Assembly: GCA_905250115.1 (NCBI GenBank)
Contig: CAJNOI010000117.1
Coordinates: 236,885-300,884, forward strand
DNA from: Adineta steineri
Lineage: Eukaryota > Rotifera > Eurotatoria > Adinetida > Adinetidae
Length of the DNA: 64,000 nucleotides
Reading direction: 5' to 3'
The position numbers were made by a program, and so were the translations under genes. Positions within the stretch are counted from its first letter, which is position 1. Each line of letters begins with the position of its first letter. Of the stretch, positions 13,165-25,083 are shown piece after piece. The notes below the pieces were generated by a model that saw nothing but the letters and a program-made list of their open reading frames with translations, was not told the DNA's origin and did not search any database.

Positions 13165-15107
13165 TGTTTAATAAAAGAGAAAATTGCAAACGTTCAATCA
13201 ATTAAATAATTGTTATTTCCTTGACATGACTATAATGGTGATAAGGATGATGTAGCAGCAACAGCAGCATCTAAAATCTATTTTGAAAATAATACGACAT
13301 GATAAGTAGTCGAGATCTTATTATATATATATATATGTGTGTGTGCGTCTACGACACATACACATATGATTAGAGTTAAACACAAAAGGGGAACGAGAAT
13401 AAGAAAGACGAGAGAGATGGTAGGAGAAGGAGGGAAAGACGCGATTTTCATTTTTCAGTTCCGAAGAAGAAAAATGGCTGGTGAAAAAGACGGAGATCCG
13501 AGAAGAATCTACGCACAATGTCGGGGAACAAAAAAAAACAGGAGAAAATGGGAATAGAAAGAAGAATCTATATACAATATAAGTGAATTTTTACCATCAT
13601 ACTATGTCAGTGAGTCTACAGATTAGACGATCGAGAAGAATTCAAGAGAGATCTATCGCATGATTAGAATACAAAAATAAAAAAAAAGAAAATCAATCGA
13701 AATATAAATGATAAATATTGTTTCATACGTTTTCTCGTATCGTCTACTTTCATTAGCAACTTCATGTCGAATATAAGAAAAAAAACAGACTGATAGAATA
13801 CATGCTAAATAAAGCATAAAAAAAAGAAAGAAAAAACGAGGGAGTACCTTTTTATATTTCTATTTTTTCTCGCTAAAGAAACCTGTCAAATATATTTATC
13901 GTTAACTTGATGATATACAATAACGTCTTGTCCTATAAATGTAAGTCATGTAAACTGAAAAGAAAAGTTTTTTTGTGTGTGTGTATTGTATATCTCATAC
14001 ACTATCTTCTTCTTTTTTTTTTCTCTGACTACTCAACTGTTTGTTAGGTGATTAGATGAAGGATACCATATGTTTCATAAGCTAATGTAGTATATTATTT
14101 ATATGAATGTTAAAATCGAAGAGAGAAAGCTATTTTTAATGTTAACTGATGAGAGAAATGGTAAAAAAAAGAAGCTTATGCAATATAAACATGATCGTTC
14201 ATATAAAGGTGTTTGTCTGTATGTATCCCTTCAATTTCCGGTCAGTTCTTTCTTTCTCTCATTTTTTTTTCTTCGCCCGCTTCTGTGCATCTGCAAGTAA
14301 CACATATACACCTTGTCGTCGTTATGACGTGTGTGTGCCTGTATTGAAACAGGAGGAGAAGAAGAAAAAAAAGAATTTGTACGTTGAAAGTAATAGCCTT
14401 ATATATACATATAAGTGGAAAAAAATGACCGAAGTACTCTTCTGTATATGAGACTGCAAGGCAAAGAACAAAGAACTGCCCATCGGCTATAAAAAATGCG
14501 AGACATGTTAAGTTCTTTGTTCAATGATAAAATACATTACTTAATGATAGGAAAAAAAATAATAAATGACATTTACTTATTTAACATCGAAATGATATTG
14601 AATTGATAGATTATTGTATTATATGAATACGCATCGATACTTTCGATTTAAATGATATAGTAAAAACGAAAAATCTTTTGATCGTTGTCTCTTCTTTTTC
14701 AAAAGAAAGATGAACAACATGCGTCACTTTGATATAAACGACAACTGAGCATGTATATAGACATATCAGATGAAATCAAACGAGTAAACATTAATAATCA
14801 TCGCCTTCTTTTCGGACACACACACACACACACATATATACCAAACGGTCAAATTACTGTATCGAATATATACATATATAGAAGTCTATTGAATACAAGA
14901 TATGAATTGTTTTATTTTATAAGTGTTATCGAGGTCAAAGTAAAGCTTTTAATATTTTAAAAGTAATAGACATTTATTTATATATATTGTTCGATGCATA
15001 AAAAGAAAACAAAAGTATTTTGTTTTCACTCTCTAAATACACAGTTCTGTTTACAATGATTACAGTAAAACAAGACACGAAAAGAGTTTTTTTGTTTTAC
15101 AAATAAA
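13165..15107. other. upstream region of SH3 gene, simple repeats, no gene
   Basis: Contains purine-rich DNA at 13375-13560, (TA)n and (GT)n at 13322-13350, a (GT)n near 13973-13985, and (AC)n at 14815-14834. Open frames here (13339-13557, 14103-14451, 14751-14960) are low-complexity and lack domains. I see no supported gene. Confidence 0.55.
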
Positions 15108-16203
15108 TTAATCCATATTTGCTGGTAAACTAATTACTGTTGATTCATCTCGAATAGCATTTCTTGTTTTTCGTAATTTTCTTCGACGTTTACTTGATGC
15201 TCTTCTTGTCCATACATTAATACGTTTTTCAATAATACCATAAATAAATATAACTGTAATTATAATACATATAAGTAAAAATATACCACCAAATAAAGCA
15301 AATAAGAATGAATGTTCTTTTGAATTGCCTCGAACAGATACTTGACTTTTTATTTCTGATGTATTATTTTGACCTTATTTTAAAATAAAAATATTTATTT
15401 TATAGTAAAGCAAAAAAATAAACATACAATTTATATTTGGTTTAGTAATATCCATTGAGATTTTAAAATTAGAATATACCAGAGGAGCAAATCGAAACTA
15501 AAATAAAAGATCGTTGTTTTATTTTTATCGAGATTAAAAATATTTACTTGTATATGTTCAGTTTCATTTGTCAGATCGATTTTAAGATGATGAAATTTCC
15601 ATTGAGAATCATTGTACATATATTTCCATATATTATTCCATAAATTTTGTTTGTATAGAAATAAATTAAGAGTTATATTTTTATTGAAACTATTTATTTT
15701 CGAATAAAATGTTAAATTAATTTCATTACATGCGATTATTTTTGAACTTTCTATATACGAATTATTAGTTATATAATCATTTTCATTAATACTAAAATAT
15801 TCTACTAAAAATAAATAAATAAAAAAAATTGTATAGAATTAGAATATTTTAATAGTATCGATCAAGGCTATATCGATCATCGGAATTTCCTTTTTTTTTT
15901 CTTTTATTATTCTTCTATTGAATCCTTAATGGAAAAGTAATACTACCTGAATTGTTATATAGTTTGTCATTAAAAAGATCATTACGACGTTTCCATGGTG
16001 GATAAAGAAACCAAGAACAATATGTTTCATATGAGTTATTTTTAATAGAAAGTGAATTTGAATCTATATATAAAAACGAATAGATTCAAAGATATTTTTT
16101 CTAAACTCTTACTTTTAGGTTTAAATGAAGATCGAAGAATGACTTGATTCGTTTTTGTCAAATTTAATATAATAATAAATATCGACCATAGAATAAACTG
16201 CAT
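15108..16203 (-). CDS. single-pass type I membrane protein of unknown function
   Basis: Five exons join with consistent phases. Exon 1 (ATG at 16203) encodes a signal peptide, MQFILWSIFIIILNLTKTNQ. The middle exons give an Asn-rich ectodomain with several N-glycosylation sequons (NNS, NKNIT, NET) and Cys residues in YCSWFLYPPW, IIACNEINLTF and NINCQ. The last exon (about 15108-15374) gives a transmembrane helix, FLFALFGGIFLLICIIITVI, followed by a very basic cytosolic segment (RRASSKRRRKLRKTR) and the stop. Total is about 250 residues. The ectodomain could be a diverged beta-sandwich (MAM-like), but that is a guess. I do not recognise the family. The orientation N-out/C-in follows from the signal peptide and the basic C-terminal side. 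Confidence 0.65.
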
Positions 16204-17183
16204 TTTTTGGTAACAAAAATCATTTATGTCTAGATGTTTTTATATACTAAGGAATTATCATGATGTTTAAATACATGAATAACTGAAGACTTATAGTTTT
16301 ACATCAGAATCAAATTTATCGAGATTGTTTTTCTATGAAATTCATTTCTTTTTTTCTAGCATTGTGCATAAAATTAAGAACACAAAAAAAAAGAAACTCA
16401 ATCACGCAATGAATATAAGCTCATATATCTCATATTGCGTTTTAGATTCAATAGTCTTCTTTTTACATGTTATTTTAAACTTAATCAAAAGAAAAACAAA
16501 CGTCATTTTTACTTGGAAATAAGATTGAGTACGGATTTCAATCAACAAAAAATATTTCATATATTAAACTAAGCACGGATTTTCTTCTTTGATTACATGA
16601 AAAGTGCATTTTTTAGCACTAATATGTATGTCAATTTATACAGAATATTGTGACTTGGGGGTGTAGAGACATACTACAATTTATTGCTATGAGATAGAAT
16701 TTCATCTGTAGGAAATACTCTATCATTAAACATGTTTTTCGTTTGAACACATAAAACGTCTCGGAAGTATTTGATACGGAGTTTTGTTAGTTCAAAAAAA
16801 CATCAATGTGAATTGATAAAACAGTAATATTACGATTAATTACATTTGTCATAATGTAAGTACGTAGATATTCTGTTACCACACTCTCGCAATATATATC
16901 TGATTATTGTAAAACTTTTTTTCTCTAATGTTATTGAGTACATCGTCTTTTTTTCTTCAAATAGTTACCTATTAAATAAACACAAATCTTTAATGCTAAG
17001 TATTTACTAATTGATTTATCATAACATCGAAGCTTATCAAAAAGTAATACAGATCTTTCAGAGTATTAAAAATCAATCATATCAATTTCACATTAGCCAT
17101 CAAGATAAGAATGTTACTGTAAGTGATAATCGCGTTCTACTCCAAGACCTTCTACAGAAAATTTGTTAATTTTATGATCGAAA
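16204..17183. other. intergenic AT-rich region
   Basis: No supported gene. It separates the membrane-protein gene from the SL-RNA 3' remnant downstream of DARS. A 65-codon ORF at 16325-16522 is Lys/Ile/Phe-rich and probably chance. Confidence 0.5.
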
Positions 17184-17282
17184 GCGTTGTGCTAGCAGAT
17201 CAATGTTACTACTAATGAGCACATTTTTCGTCATCGCAACATGTATTTGATCAAAGAAGATCTTTCTTAAACATACTCTTGA
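17184..17282 (-). repeat. SL-RNA 3' part (degenerate), copy C
   Basis: Read on the minus strand this has GATCTTCTTTGATCAAATAC, ATGTTGCGATGACG and ATTAGTAGTAACATTGATCTG, the same order as the complete SL-RNA candidates at 34466 and 38319. A residual CAAGAG lies just upstream (17276-17281) but the rest of the SL exon is missing. It begins ~63 bp after the DARS stop codon and has the same orientation as DARS. Confidence 0.75.
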
Positions 17283-17344
17283 TTTTAATATTTTATATCG
17301 TTAAATGAAATGATTAGTAAAGTAGAAAAACAAATCATAATCAT

Positions 17345-18989
17345 TTAAGGTGTAACTCGATTTTGATCGCGTGGAAACATTGAAGTTTTTCGTACATTGT
17401 CCAAACCTAAATAAAGCATTAGTACACGTTCTAAACCAATACTACCGCCAGCATGTGGTGGACAACCATAACGAAATGCATCAATATAATATTTGATTTG
17501 ATCAACATTGATTTTATGATGGTTTACACGTTCGAGTAATAATTGAGAATCATGAATATGTTGAGCACCAGAAAGAACTTCTTCACAACGCATGAACATA
17601 TTATAACTGTTTGAATATTTAGGATTATTAGGATCAGGCATTGTATAAAATGGTCGTCCAGCTAATGGACATTTATCAAGAATGTAAAAGTCAGTATGAT
17701 ACTTAGCTTTTACAATACGACCTAAAATACGTTCATTTTCAGTTCTCAAATAATCGTCTGCACCTATTTTAACACCAGCTTCAGCAAGTAGGGCAAGACC
17801 ATCTTTATATTCAAGACGTAAAGCAGGTTCAACATATTGAAATGGTTCACATGGAAACTGTTTATTAATAATAGCGATTTCTGTGGCAAATCGTTTGGCA
17901 AGATCTTTGAAAATTTGTGTAAATAAATCAGCAATAGTATCAACTACTTCATGATAATGATAATTAAATACCATTTCAAGATCAAGACTAACAAATTCAG
18001 TTAATTTTCTCAGTTCTTCAGGACGGAAAACTACAAAAAATAAAATATAAAGAATTAAAAAATAATATCGAATAATTAAATTACAAACCTGATCCAATCG
18101 TATAAACTTTTTCAAAATCAGCAGCAATTGCCATTTGTTTATAAAATTGTGGTGATCGTGCTAAATAAGCAGTTGATTTAAAATAAGTTACTGGATATAA
18201 AATATCACCTCCTCCCGATGCAGCTATAAATTGATCATAATTATTTACTTTTTTTTATTCATAAAACTAATCAGTAAATATACCTGAAATAATTTTTGGT
18301 GTATGAATTTCAACAAAACCTTTAGCATCAAGTATATCACGAAATAATTTACAAACGCCTGCTTCAACACGATAAATAGCTTGATTAGCTGGTGTACGTA
18401 AATCAATCACACGATTATCAAGACGTGTGCCTAGCTTGGCATGTGGTAAATAAGCATTCAGTTCATCTGGACGCATAGCAACTTCAATTGATAGTGGTAA
18501 ACGAGGTTCTGCTGGACTAACAACGAATATTTTTGTTACTTGTAATTCAACATTTTTTTGTGTACACGATTGGATTGGTACTGGAGCTAAAGAAACTTCA
18601 CCTTCAATATCAATAATACTCTCTTTTGGAATACTAATTTTAAAAAGAAAATATTTTTAAGAGATTTTTTCATTTAATTAGTTATAATCTTACGATGCAG
18701 CAAATTTAAACATTGCTTTACTAACATTTTCATTAACACAAATGAATGCTTGAATTGTAGCTGATTGGTGACGAATAACTATAAAACATTGTTTGCTTTT
18801 ATTACCACGACTTGTATGAAGACGACCACGAACCCATATTGTTTGTTTAGTTAATGTTTCATTTATATCACAGACAGGAAATAATTCATGATCGCATTTT
18901 TCTTTCGATTGAATTAATGGCAAAATACCATAATTATCGTGAGTAAAATCTTCTTCAGTTGTGGTTTTTGTAGAATCATCAGAAGCCAT
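17345..18989 (-). CDS. DARS1: cytosolic aspartyl-tRNA synthetase
   Basis: Class II synthetase that charges tRNA-Asp. Exons 17345-~18031, ~18090-18225, ~18285-18630 and ~18695-18989 join at short GT-AG introns. N-terminal OB-fold anticodon-binding domain: [23 protein letters not shown]. Catalytic core: [31 protein letters not shown] (motif 1 region), [19 protein letters not shown] (motif 2), then [53 protein letters not shown], and motif 3 [19 protein letters not shown] with the C-terminal [12 protein letters not shown]. Length (~500 aa) fits metazoan DARS1. Motif 2 is about three residues shorter than in vertebrates, lacking the NTHRH-like turn. An SL-like exon is encoded in cis 17 nt upstream of the ATG. 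Confidence 0.93.
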
Positions 18990-18997
18990 TTTGAAAT

Positions 18998-19800
18998 TTA
19001 TATTAACTCTTGGAGAGTTTGTAATAAGCTAAAATAGAGAAAATTCAAATATAGGAAAAAGAAAACGATCATCTTCTTATTTATTTTTAATCGTGCAATA
19101 GTATATACTATATAGAAAACTAATTCAAATGCAAAAATATCAACATATCTATTCCATAATCTTTGTGGAGTATATTCTATATAAATAGGTTTTGAATTGA
19201 AAAATATTCTTCCAATTAAATTTACTATAGTAAGTATAGTATAAGTTATATATCGTCTGCCAGATCTATTCCAAACAACGGGATAATTATCAAGTGCTCG
19301 AGATGTAATTAATGCTTGTAATGGATAAATGATGATGAACACTTTCAAGTGAAAATGGATTACCAAGTGATGAATCAATTATATTTCTTTCCCATATTAC
19401 CAAATCTTCTTCTTTTCATCATTATTTTCTGTAATTCCCTATTCATGTACAACACCAACAGGTACACAAATCTCACCAAAGGTAGAATCAATTATTGAAG
19501 TTATATCATTTACTGTAACAAATGCTTTTCCTGATGATACTCGTAACTATTCAGCATGTGTTTCATGCCAACAAAGACCTGCCCAGTTTAAAATACTAAA
19601 TGTATGTATAATCTACATCTGCAAACATAAAGTTTCTGTTTACTTTGATCCGAACTTGATTGTAAATTCTACAAGAAATGAACTACATGGAATTTGTTCA
19701 ATATCAGATTTATCAGAGAAAATTATAAGACTTCCTCGTTTACTTTTAGCTATCACTTCTAAATTATGTGTTATTGTATGATTACTCATTTTTCATATTT
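18998..19800 (-). pseudogene. possible membrane-protein gene or decayed gene
   Basis: Weak. On the minus strand, 19000-19378 encodes a hydrophobic stretch (YITYTILTIVNLIGRIFF ... FAFELVFYIVYTIARLK) and ~19540-19790 encodes coding-like segments (MSNHTITHNLEVIAKSKRGS; LRVSSGKAFVTVNDITS; GEICVPVGVVHE) in frames separated by stops that I cannot fully join by introns. The opposite strand also has an open frame (19371-19782) with a Cys motif (ACVSCQQ) but no start. I do not recognise a family. It is either a short-intron gene I have not resolved or a broken copy. Confidence 0.3.
19007..19029 (-). other. cis-encoded spliced-leader-like exon before DARS
   Basis: The minus strand reads CTTATTACAAA followed by CTCTCCAAGAG, two mismatches from the SL exon of the complete SL-RNA candidate at 34466. 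It ends 17 nt before the DARS ATG at 18989. Upstream is TTCTCTATTTTAG, which resembles a splice acceptor, rather than the SL-RNA promoter block seen at other copies. Confidence 0.75.
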
Positions 19801-20606
19801 TATAATAATAATATTATTTCTATGAAATCAATGTCTGACAGGTATTTTGAATAGCGAATAAGAAATCATAATCAAAGATGGTGACACGAATGAGAAAAAT
19901 CTGATGATTACAATAGATTCTTTGCTATAAAATATACCTAGTTTATTCAAGGAATGATACTTTCAATTGATTTTTTCTTCTTTTTTTATATGTTTACATA
20001 GATAAATCAGAGTAATACATAAGATAGATTGACTAGTTTGAAACCTATAGTCGTACTTATGTCATTAATGATAAATGTGTTTTTTATATACTTATAGGTT
20101 TTTATTTTTATAATAGACACTGATTATATCGATAAATATATGTATGATACTTTGCGTATTCTCTTTCATTTACCTATCACTCGTGTGTTTGCAACGTGCG
20201 ATAAATATAGAAAATGAGGGTTGATAAGTATACCTTTTTTTTATCTTAAACTTTTTCGAAAGAAAAAATCTCCTATGATGAAATATTTATTTTAATCTAG
20301 CATAAAGTTTTTTCGTATATGTATTCTTGTTTCGAATTAGTTATATTAGTCCGAAAAGACGATCATGCAATCTTCTAGAATATGATAACCATATGTAATA
20401 ATAATTTAGACATGAATTAAACTAATCTTTATTTTACATGTATTATGAAAATTTCTTATATTCACCTAATTACAATAGTTTAGACGGAAAATAAAATTTA
20501 TCTATCAAAAAGTACGTTCATAGTTAATTTATTAGGGTAAGAGGTATTTTTGTTTCGAAAAAAAAACCTTGAAAGAAAAGTACACCTATCGACCTTTTGC
20601 TTTATG
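19801..20606. other. intergenic AT-rich region
   Basis: No gene seen between the possible membrane-protein remnant and the oxidoreductase promoter. Confidence 0.5.
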
Positions 20607-20614
20607 TATATAAA
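20607..20614 (+). promoter_or_regulatory. TATA box of the oxidoreductase gene
   Basis: TATATAAA, 66 bp upstream of the ATG at 20680, a spacing that fits a Pol II core promoter with a short leader. Confidence 0.5.
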
Positions 20615-20679
20615 CATCGTTACACAAGCAAAATAACATTTATTTTTAGTATTTGCTATACAGTATTATATCTACTAAT

Positions 20680-21851
20680 ATGATTGACTATACTGGTAAT
20701 ATTCCAACGTTTATGAAAGCTGCTCAACAGAGTGATTATGGAGAGCCACGTAATGTGCTTACACTTCGCGAGAATGTTCCAGTACCTCGAGAACTATCAT
20801 CTACGCAAATTCTTGTTCAAGTTAATTCAGTTTCAATTAATCCAATAGATTGGAAATTATTAAATGGAAATTTATCATTTGTTAGTCGTTATACATTTCC
20901 TCATACACCAGGTTCTGATGTTGCTGGTGTTATTGTCGATATTGGTTCAGAAGTAAAACGTTTTCTAATCGGTGATAAAGTTTATGGAAATGTTGGAGTT
21001 AATGGTGGTAGTTATGCTGAATATGTTCGTGGAGATGAATCGATGTTTGCATTGAAACCAAAAAGTTTAACAATGGATGAAGCAGCTGCTGTACCATTAG
21101 CTTGTGAAACAAGTTATCAAGCATTATTTAATAAAGCTTCACCTCCAGTGAGTACAGGAAGTCGAGTTTTCATATGTGGTGGTAGTTCAGCAACTGGTTT
21201 ATTTGCTATACAATTAGCTGTAAGTGTTGGTGCTAAAGTAGCAACAACATGTTCACAAAGAAATTTTAGTCTTCTTGAAAAACTTGGTTTGTAATATTTT
21301 ATTTGATATAAGTGATTATTGCATTTTTTTTTGTTCTTTTAGGTTATAAAATCACGCAAGTACAGGAAGAAATAATTAATGATGATCAACGGCAATTATT
21401 TGTTATTGATTATAATACAAAAGATTTCGGAGAAGAACTCAAAGGTAAAGAATATGATGTTGTTTTTGATTGTGTTGGTGGTGAACAACAATGGATATCA
21501 GCACAAAAAATATTAAAACAAGGTGGTCAATTTATTACTATTGTCGGGGATGATACAAAAACCGAAATGTCATTAAAAAACATTGCTACTGTTGGTTCGA
21601 GTATTATAAATCGTAAATTTTGGTCAGTTTTTAGTTCCGAACATCATGGATATATAATGCATGTTCTTAGTCAAACTCCTGAAGATCTTGATGATATAAG
21701 AATAACTTATATTGAAACAGGAAAAGTTAAACCAATTATTGATACTGTATTTGATTTACAAAAAGATGGTGTTGAAGCATTATATTCACTTTATGAAAAA
21801 TCTAAAAGTGGAAAAGCACAAGGAAAATTAGTTCTTAAAATAGCGGATTAA
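20680..21851 (+). CDS. NADPH-dependent quinone oxidoreductase-like (MDR superfamily)
   Basis: Two exons, 20680-21286 and 21343-21851, joined as LLEKLG|YKITQ (G split 1+2). Medium-chain dehydrogenase/reductase of the zinc-free quinone-reductase/RTN4IP1-like type. The GroES-like N-terminal part has ILVQVNSVSINPIDWKLLNG, PHTPGSDVAGVIVDIGSEV and GDKVYG; the nucleotide-binding part has GSRVFICGGSSATGLFAIQL, a glycine-rich GxxSxxG loop after the beta strand, then VFDCVGGEQQW and GGQFITIVGDD. The zinc-binding Cys/His of alcohol dehydrogenases are absent, as expected for quinone reductases. I chose the ATG at 20680; MKAAQQ at 20713 is a second plausible start because many homologues begin MKA. It probably reduces quinones or enals in the cytosol. 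The substrate cannot be told from sequence. Confidence 0.88.
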
Positions 21852-22183
21852 AAACAATATTATTTTTTTTTGTAAAGTATTGTACTAGGTTAGAAGTCTA
21901 TTTGAACAAATATATATATTTCAGCTTTTTTATCTATTATATTGTTTTGAATTAAAATTTATATTGTTCATCGATGAATAATAGCTATTTTTTAACAACA
22001 GAGACTAACTATAACTGAATATAAATATAACATCTATCTTATATCAAACTCTTGACTTCATATACTTATCAACTATTATGCTAATATGGACTTTATGTCA
22101 GTTGAAATAAATCAAACCCCATATAGACACAAATAATCATATACAGTGATATCAGTTTCAGTTTACTTTTCAGTTTTTTTTTT
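21852..22183. other. 3' flank of oxidoreductase up to the assembly gap
   Basis: AT-rich, no gene. It shows no ABC-transporter sequence, so the missing half of the neighbouring ABCB gene is not on this side of the gap. Confidence 0.6.
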
Positions 22184-22283
22184 NNNNNNNNNNNNNNNNN
22201 NNNNNNNNNNNNNNNNNNNNNNNNNNNNNNNNNNNNNNNNNNNNNNNNNNNNNNNNNNNNNNNNNNNNNNNNNNNNNNNNNNN
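22184..22283. other. assembly gap (100 N)
   Basis: Exactly 100 N, a conventional placeholder; the true size is unknown. The ABCB gene runs into it. Confidence 0.99.
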
Positions 22284-25083
22284 ATCTAGTAATAAAGAAT
22301 ACAAGAAATTAGTTCAGTCACAAGTTAATATTAATCTCCTTAAAATATGGTTAGGTCGTCAGCAACTACAGTATATATGCTTACCTCGGCTTCCTCAATG
22401 TACTGTAGAATTGGCCACGCAACAGCACACGCATCAAGAAATGTTTTCATACTTGGAGCTAAATAACCAAGAAACTGTATTCCTTCAGTTACTAATGTGA
22501 CAACCTATATATTGGTATAAATACAGTTTAATTATTATTGAAATAGTTTATAAATACCACGACGATTTGACTAATATCAAGTGTAGGATGTAGTCCTGTT
22601 GTTTGCAGCCATATTCCTGCAAGAAAACCGAGTGCTGTTGTCCAATAAGTGAAAATCGAGAGTATTCCGACATAACAACCATACATAAATCCTTTGCGAA
22701 GTGCATATTTTGTGTTATTTTTCAATTTTGAGGCGTATCTAATGTATAGAAATGTTGAAATTAAAACAATGAATTATTGAGTTTGGCACCGTCATTAATT
22801 TTAATCAATATAGACATTTTAAGAAGATTACATTCTTTTATAAAAGACTTTTCATGAAATAAGAAGTTATGGTCTCTAACTAATTTGACTATAAGACGAC
22901 AATAAGGGCAAAGCATGACGTTAAATGTAATCAGATATCTATTTACTATCCAGATCTAAAATATGTTATATGTCTTTCTATTAGATAGATCCATCATTAT
23001 AGTACTCATTAAGAATTTTTTCATAAATCTGGTTCTTATCGGTAATACGACTACTTTCTACAATAGTAATAAATACAATCATTTACCGTATTTGTTCACT
23101 ATTTTGTGCATTAAATGCAGTAACAGTACGAAAAGTCGTAAGTACTTCTTCAGCGACTTGTCCTGCATGTCCATAGGATTTCATTTCTGAAATAGTTGTT
23201 TGAGCCGTCAACTAAAAAATATAAAATCAAAAACAAGAATTAATATAACTACTCATTATTATAATGAATTTACCTTCGATAACATAAATGCAGCACCTAC
23301 GCTCAATGGTTCCGAAGCTATGACGATTAAAGTAAGTGTCCAATCTGTAATAAATGCAAGAATAAGACCGGCAACAACAAAAATTGCACCAGACAACACT
23401 GCTGAGCTTGTCCAACCAATACCAGATTGAACTATAGCAAGATTACTGTAAATAAAACAAACGAAATTTAATTTGGTGAATATGTAAGAATAATCTTATT
23501 AAACAATATTTTAACTATCTACTATCAATTTTCTTAACCATTTGTATATAGAATGTAGAGATATAGATTTTACTAATGCAATCATTTCTTTGATGATGGA
23601 TTCTAAGAAAAACCTATGCCATTTAATTGTGTGTCTAGTTAATTTCTTGTTGCAAAACCGATCAGTAATCAAATGATAAAGACTTACTCGAATAGATTAT
23701 TGATTGATATTTTTGTAGTATCGAAATATGATACATTCTAAAGAATAAAAAAAATCATGGACATACATAAAAAGAAGAACGAATAGCAATTTATGTTTTA
23801 TGTGATTGTACTAAATACAAAATTGATAATTGAACGTTTTATTCCAAAACATTTTTTTTTGTAAATATCTTATTCTAGAAAAAACCTCTTCGAAGATGAT
23901 ACATCATTTTAATTATATAGTATATTGAGATGTATGAATAATCATTAGTCTTAAGAATTACATACCCTAGAAAGAGTTGCTTTGAAAAGATCAATTCGTA
24001 TTCGATTTGTCAATCGAGTTGAGGCTAATTCGAAGAAGATATATTGAAAATAACAGACCACCAATTGAATTAAACCAACCACTAGAGAAAAAAAATGTTA
24101 TAATATTGATCAAGATAAAATAAAGCTACCTACCGACAAGTAGAATCACTTTTGCGTGAACATCATTATGAAACGAATCGGTACTATCTTGGCTATTAGC
24201 TGTATTTGTATTCGTTTGATTACCAGCTGAACAAAGACTGAAAAGAGAAAATACATAAACATTACCAAAAAAAACCAAATTAGTTAAAGAGATATGTTTT
24301 CTATTTCAGAATTTATTAGAAATTTTAAAATACTACTATTCAAGTATATAGATAGTAGTTATTTAAATCAGAAAGAAAACGTTAAAAAAATACCTGGTGT
24401 TCGATATGGTGCTATTAAATCCTGTAGTATTCGATATGCACAAAGTTAAATTCTGGTTGTTGCATTGAAGATTTGTCATGCGTGAGACGAATAAACTGAC
24501 TACTTGTCCGAACAGTAGAACAAAAAACATATGACCAATAGCATAAATAGCAGCTGCAAGAACACCCAAAATAATCATTACATAATCCCCAATATTTCCA
24601 AAAGACAACTAAAAAAAAATACAAATTTTAAATTCATTTTCATATATAAATTCAGACATCAAATAGTATTACATGTAGATAAAAATATGCAAAATACTAA
24701 GGGATCTATTTAATCTAGAATACCTTTTAGATGAAAGATATCATTTTCTAAATATCTCAAAGGGTATTATTGATCGTTACTAATCATCGATGGTTATAAT
24801 TTTAGTATTTAAAAGAACTTAAATGCTAATTTATGACAATGTGATGTATGTTATAGACATTAGAATTTCATTCTTTTACTTACCAAATGTTTAACGACAA
24901 CAAATGATCCATGATGATTTAGCTCGTTTTCATCGGGTACTGTTGTACCATTTATCTTTATTGTCTCACTAGTTCTGAAACATCTACACAATCTAAATAT
25001 AAATACCAAAAAAAGAATTAAATATTTATAATCTATATATATCATCATGAAATTCCTCACCGAGCTATTGATCTTAATATCAT
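22284..25083 (-). CDS. ABCB (P-glycoprotein-type) transporter, 5' half only
   Basis: Multi-exon gene starting MILRSIAR (ATG 25083, first exon 25061-25083), then RTSETIKINGTTVPDENEL, and LSFGNIGDYVMIILGVLAAAIYAIGHMFFVLLFGQVV (TM1). The following exons give NLAIVQSGIGWTSSAVLSGAIFVVAGLILAF..WTLTLI (TM4), EPLSVGAAFMLSK, SYGHAGQVAEEVLTTFRTVTAFNAQNSE (a cytosolic loop very typical of ABCB1-type exporters), YASKLKN, FMYGCYVGILSIFTYWTTALGFLAGIWL (TM5) and VTLVTEGIQFLGYLAPSMKTFLDACAVAW (TM6). The sequence then meets the N gap, before the first nucleotide-binding domain (no Walker A, signature or Walker B motif is visible). Full transporters have ~1,250 residues; only the first TMD is present here. Whether the gene is whole beyond the gap cannot be judged. 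Confidence 0.82.

Noticed and set aside
13339-13557. Basic/Gly/Arg-rich open frame
   Set aside because: Comes from a purine-rich tract; both strands are open by composition.
14103-14451. Two overlapping open frames
   Set aside because: Lys/Phe/Ser low complexity, no domain and no homologous feel.
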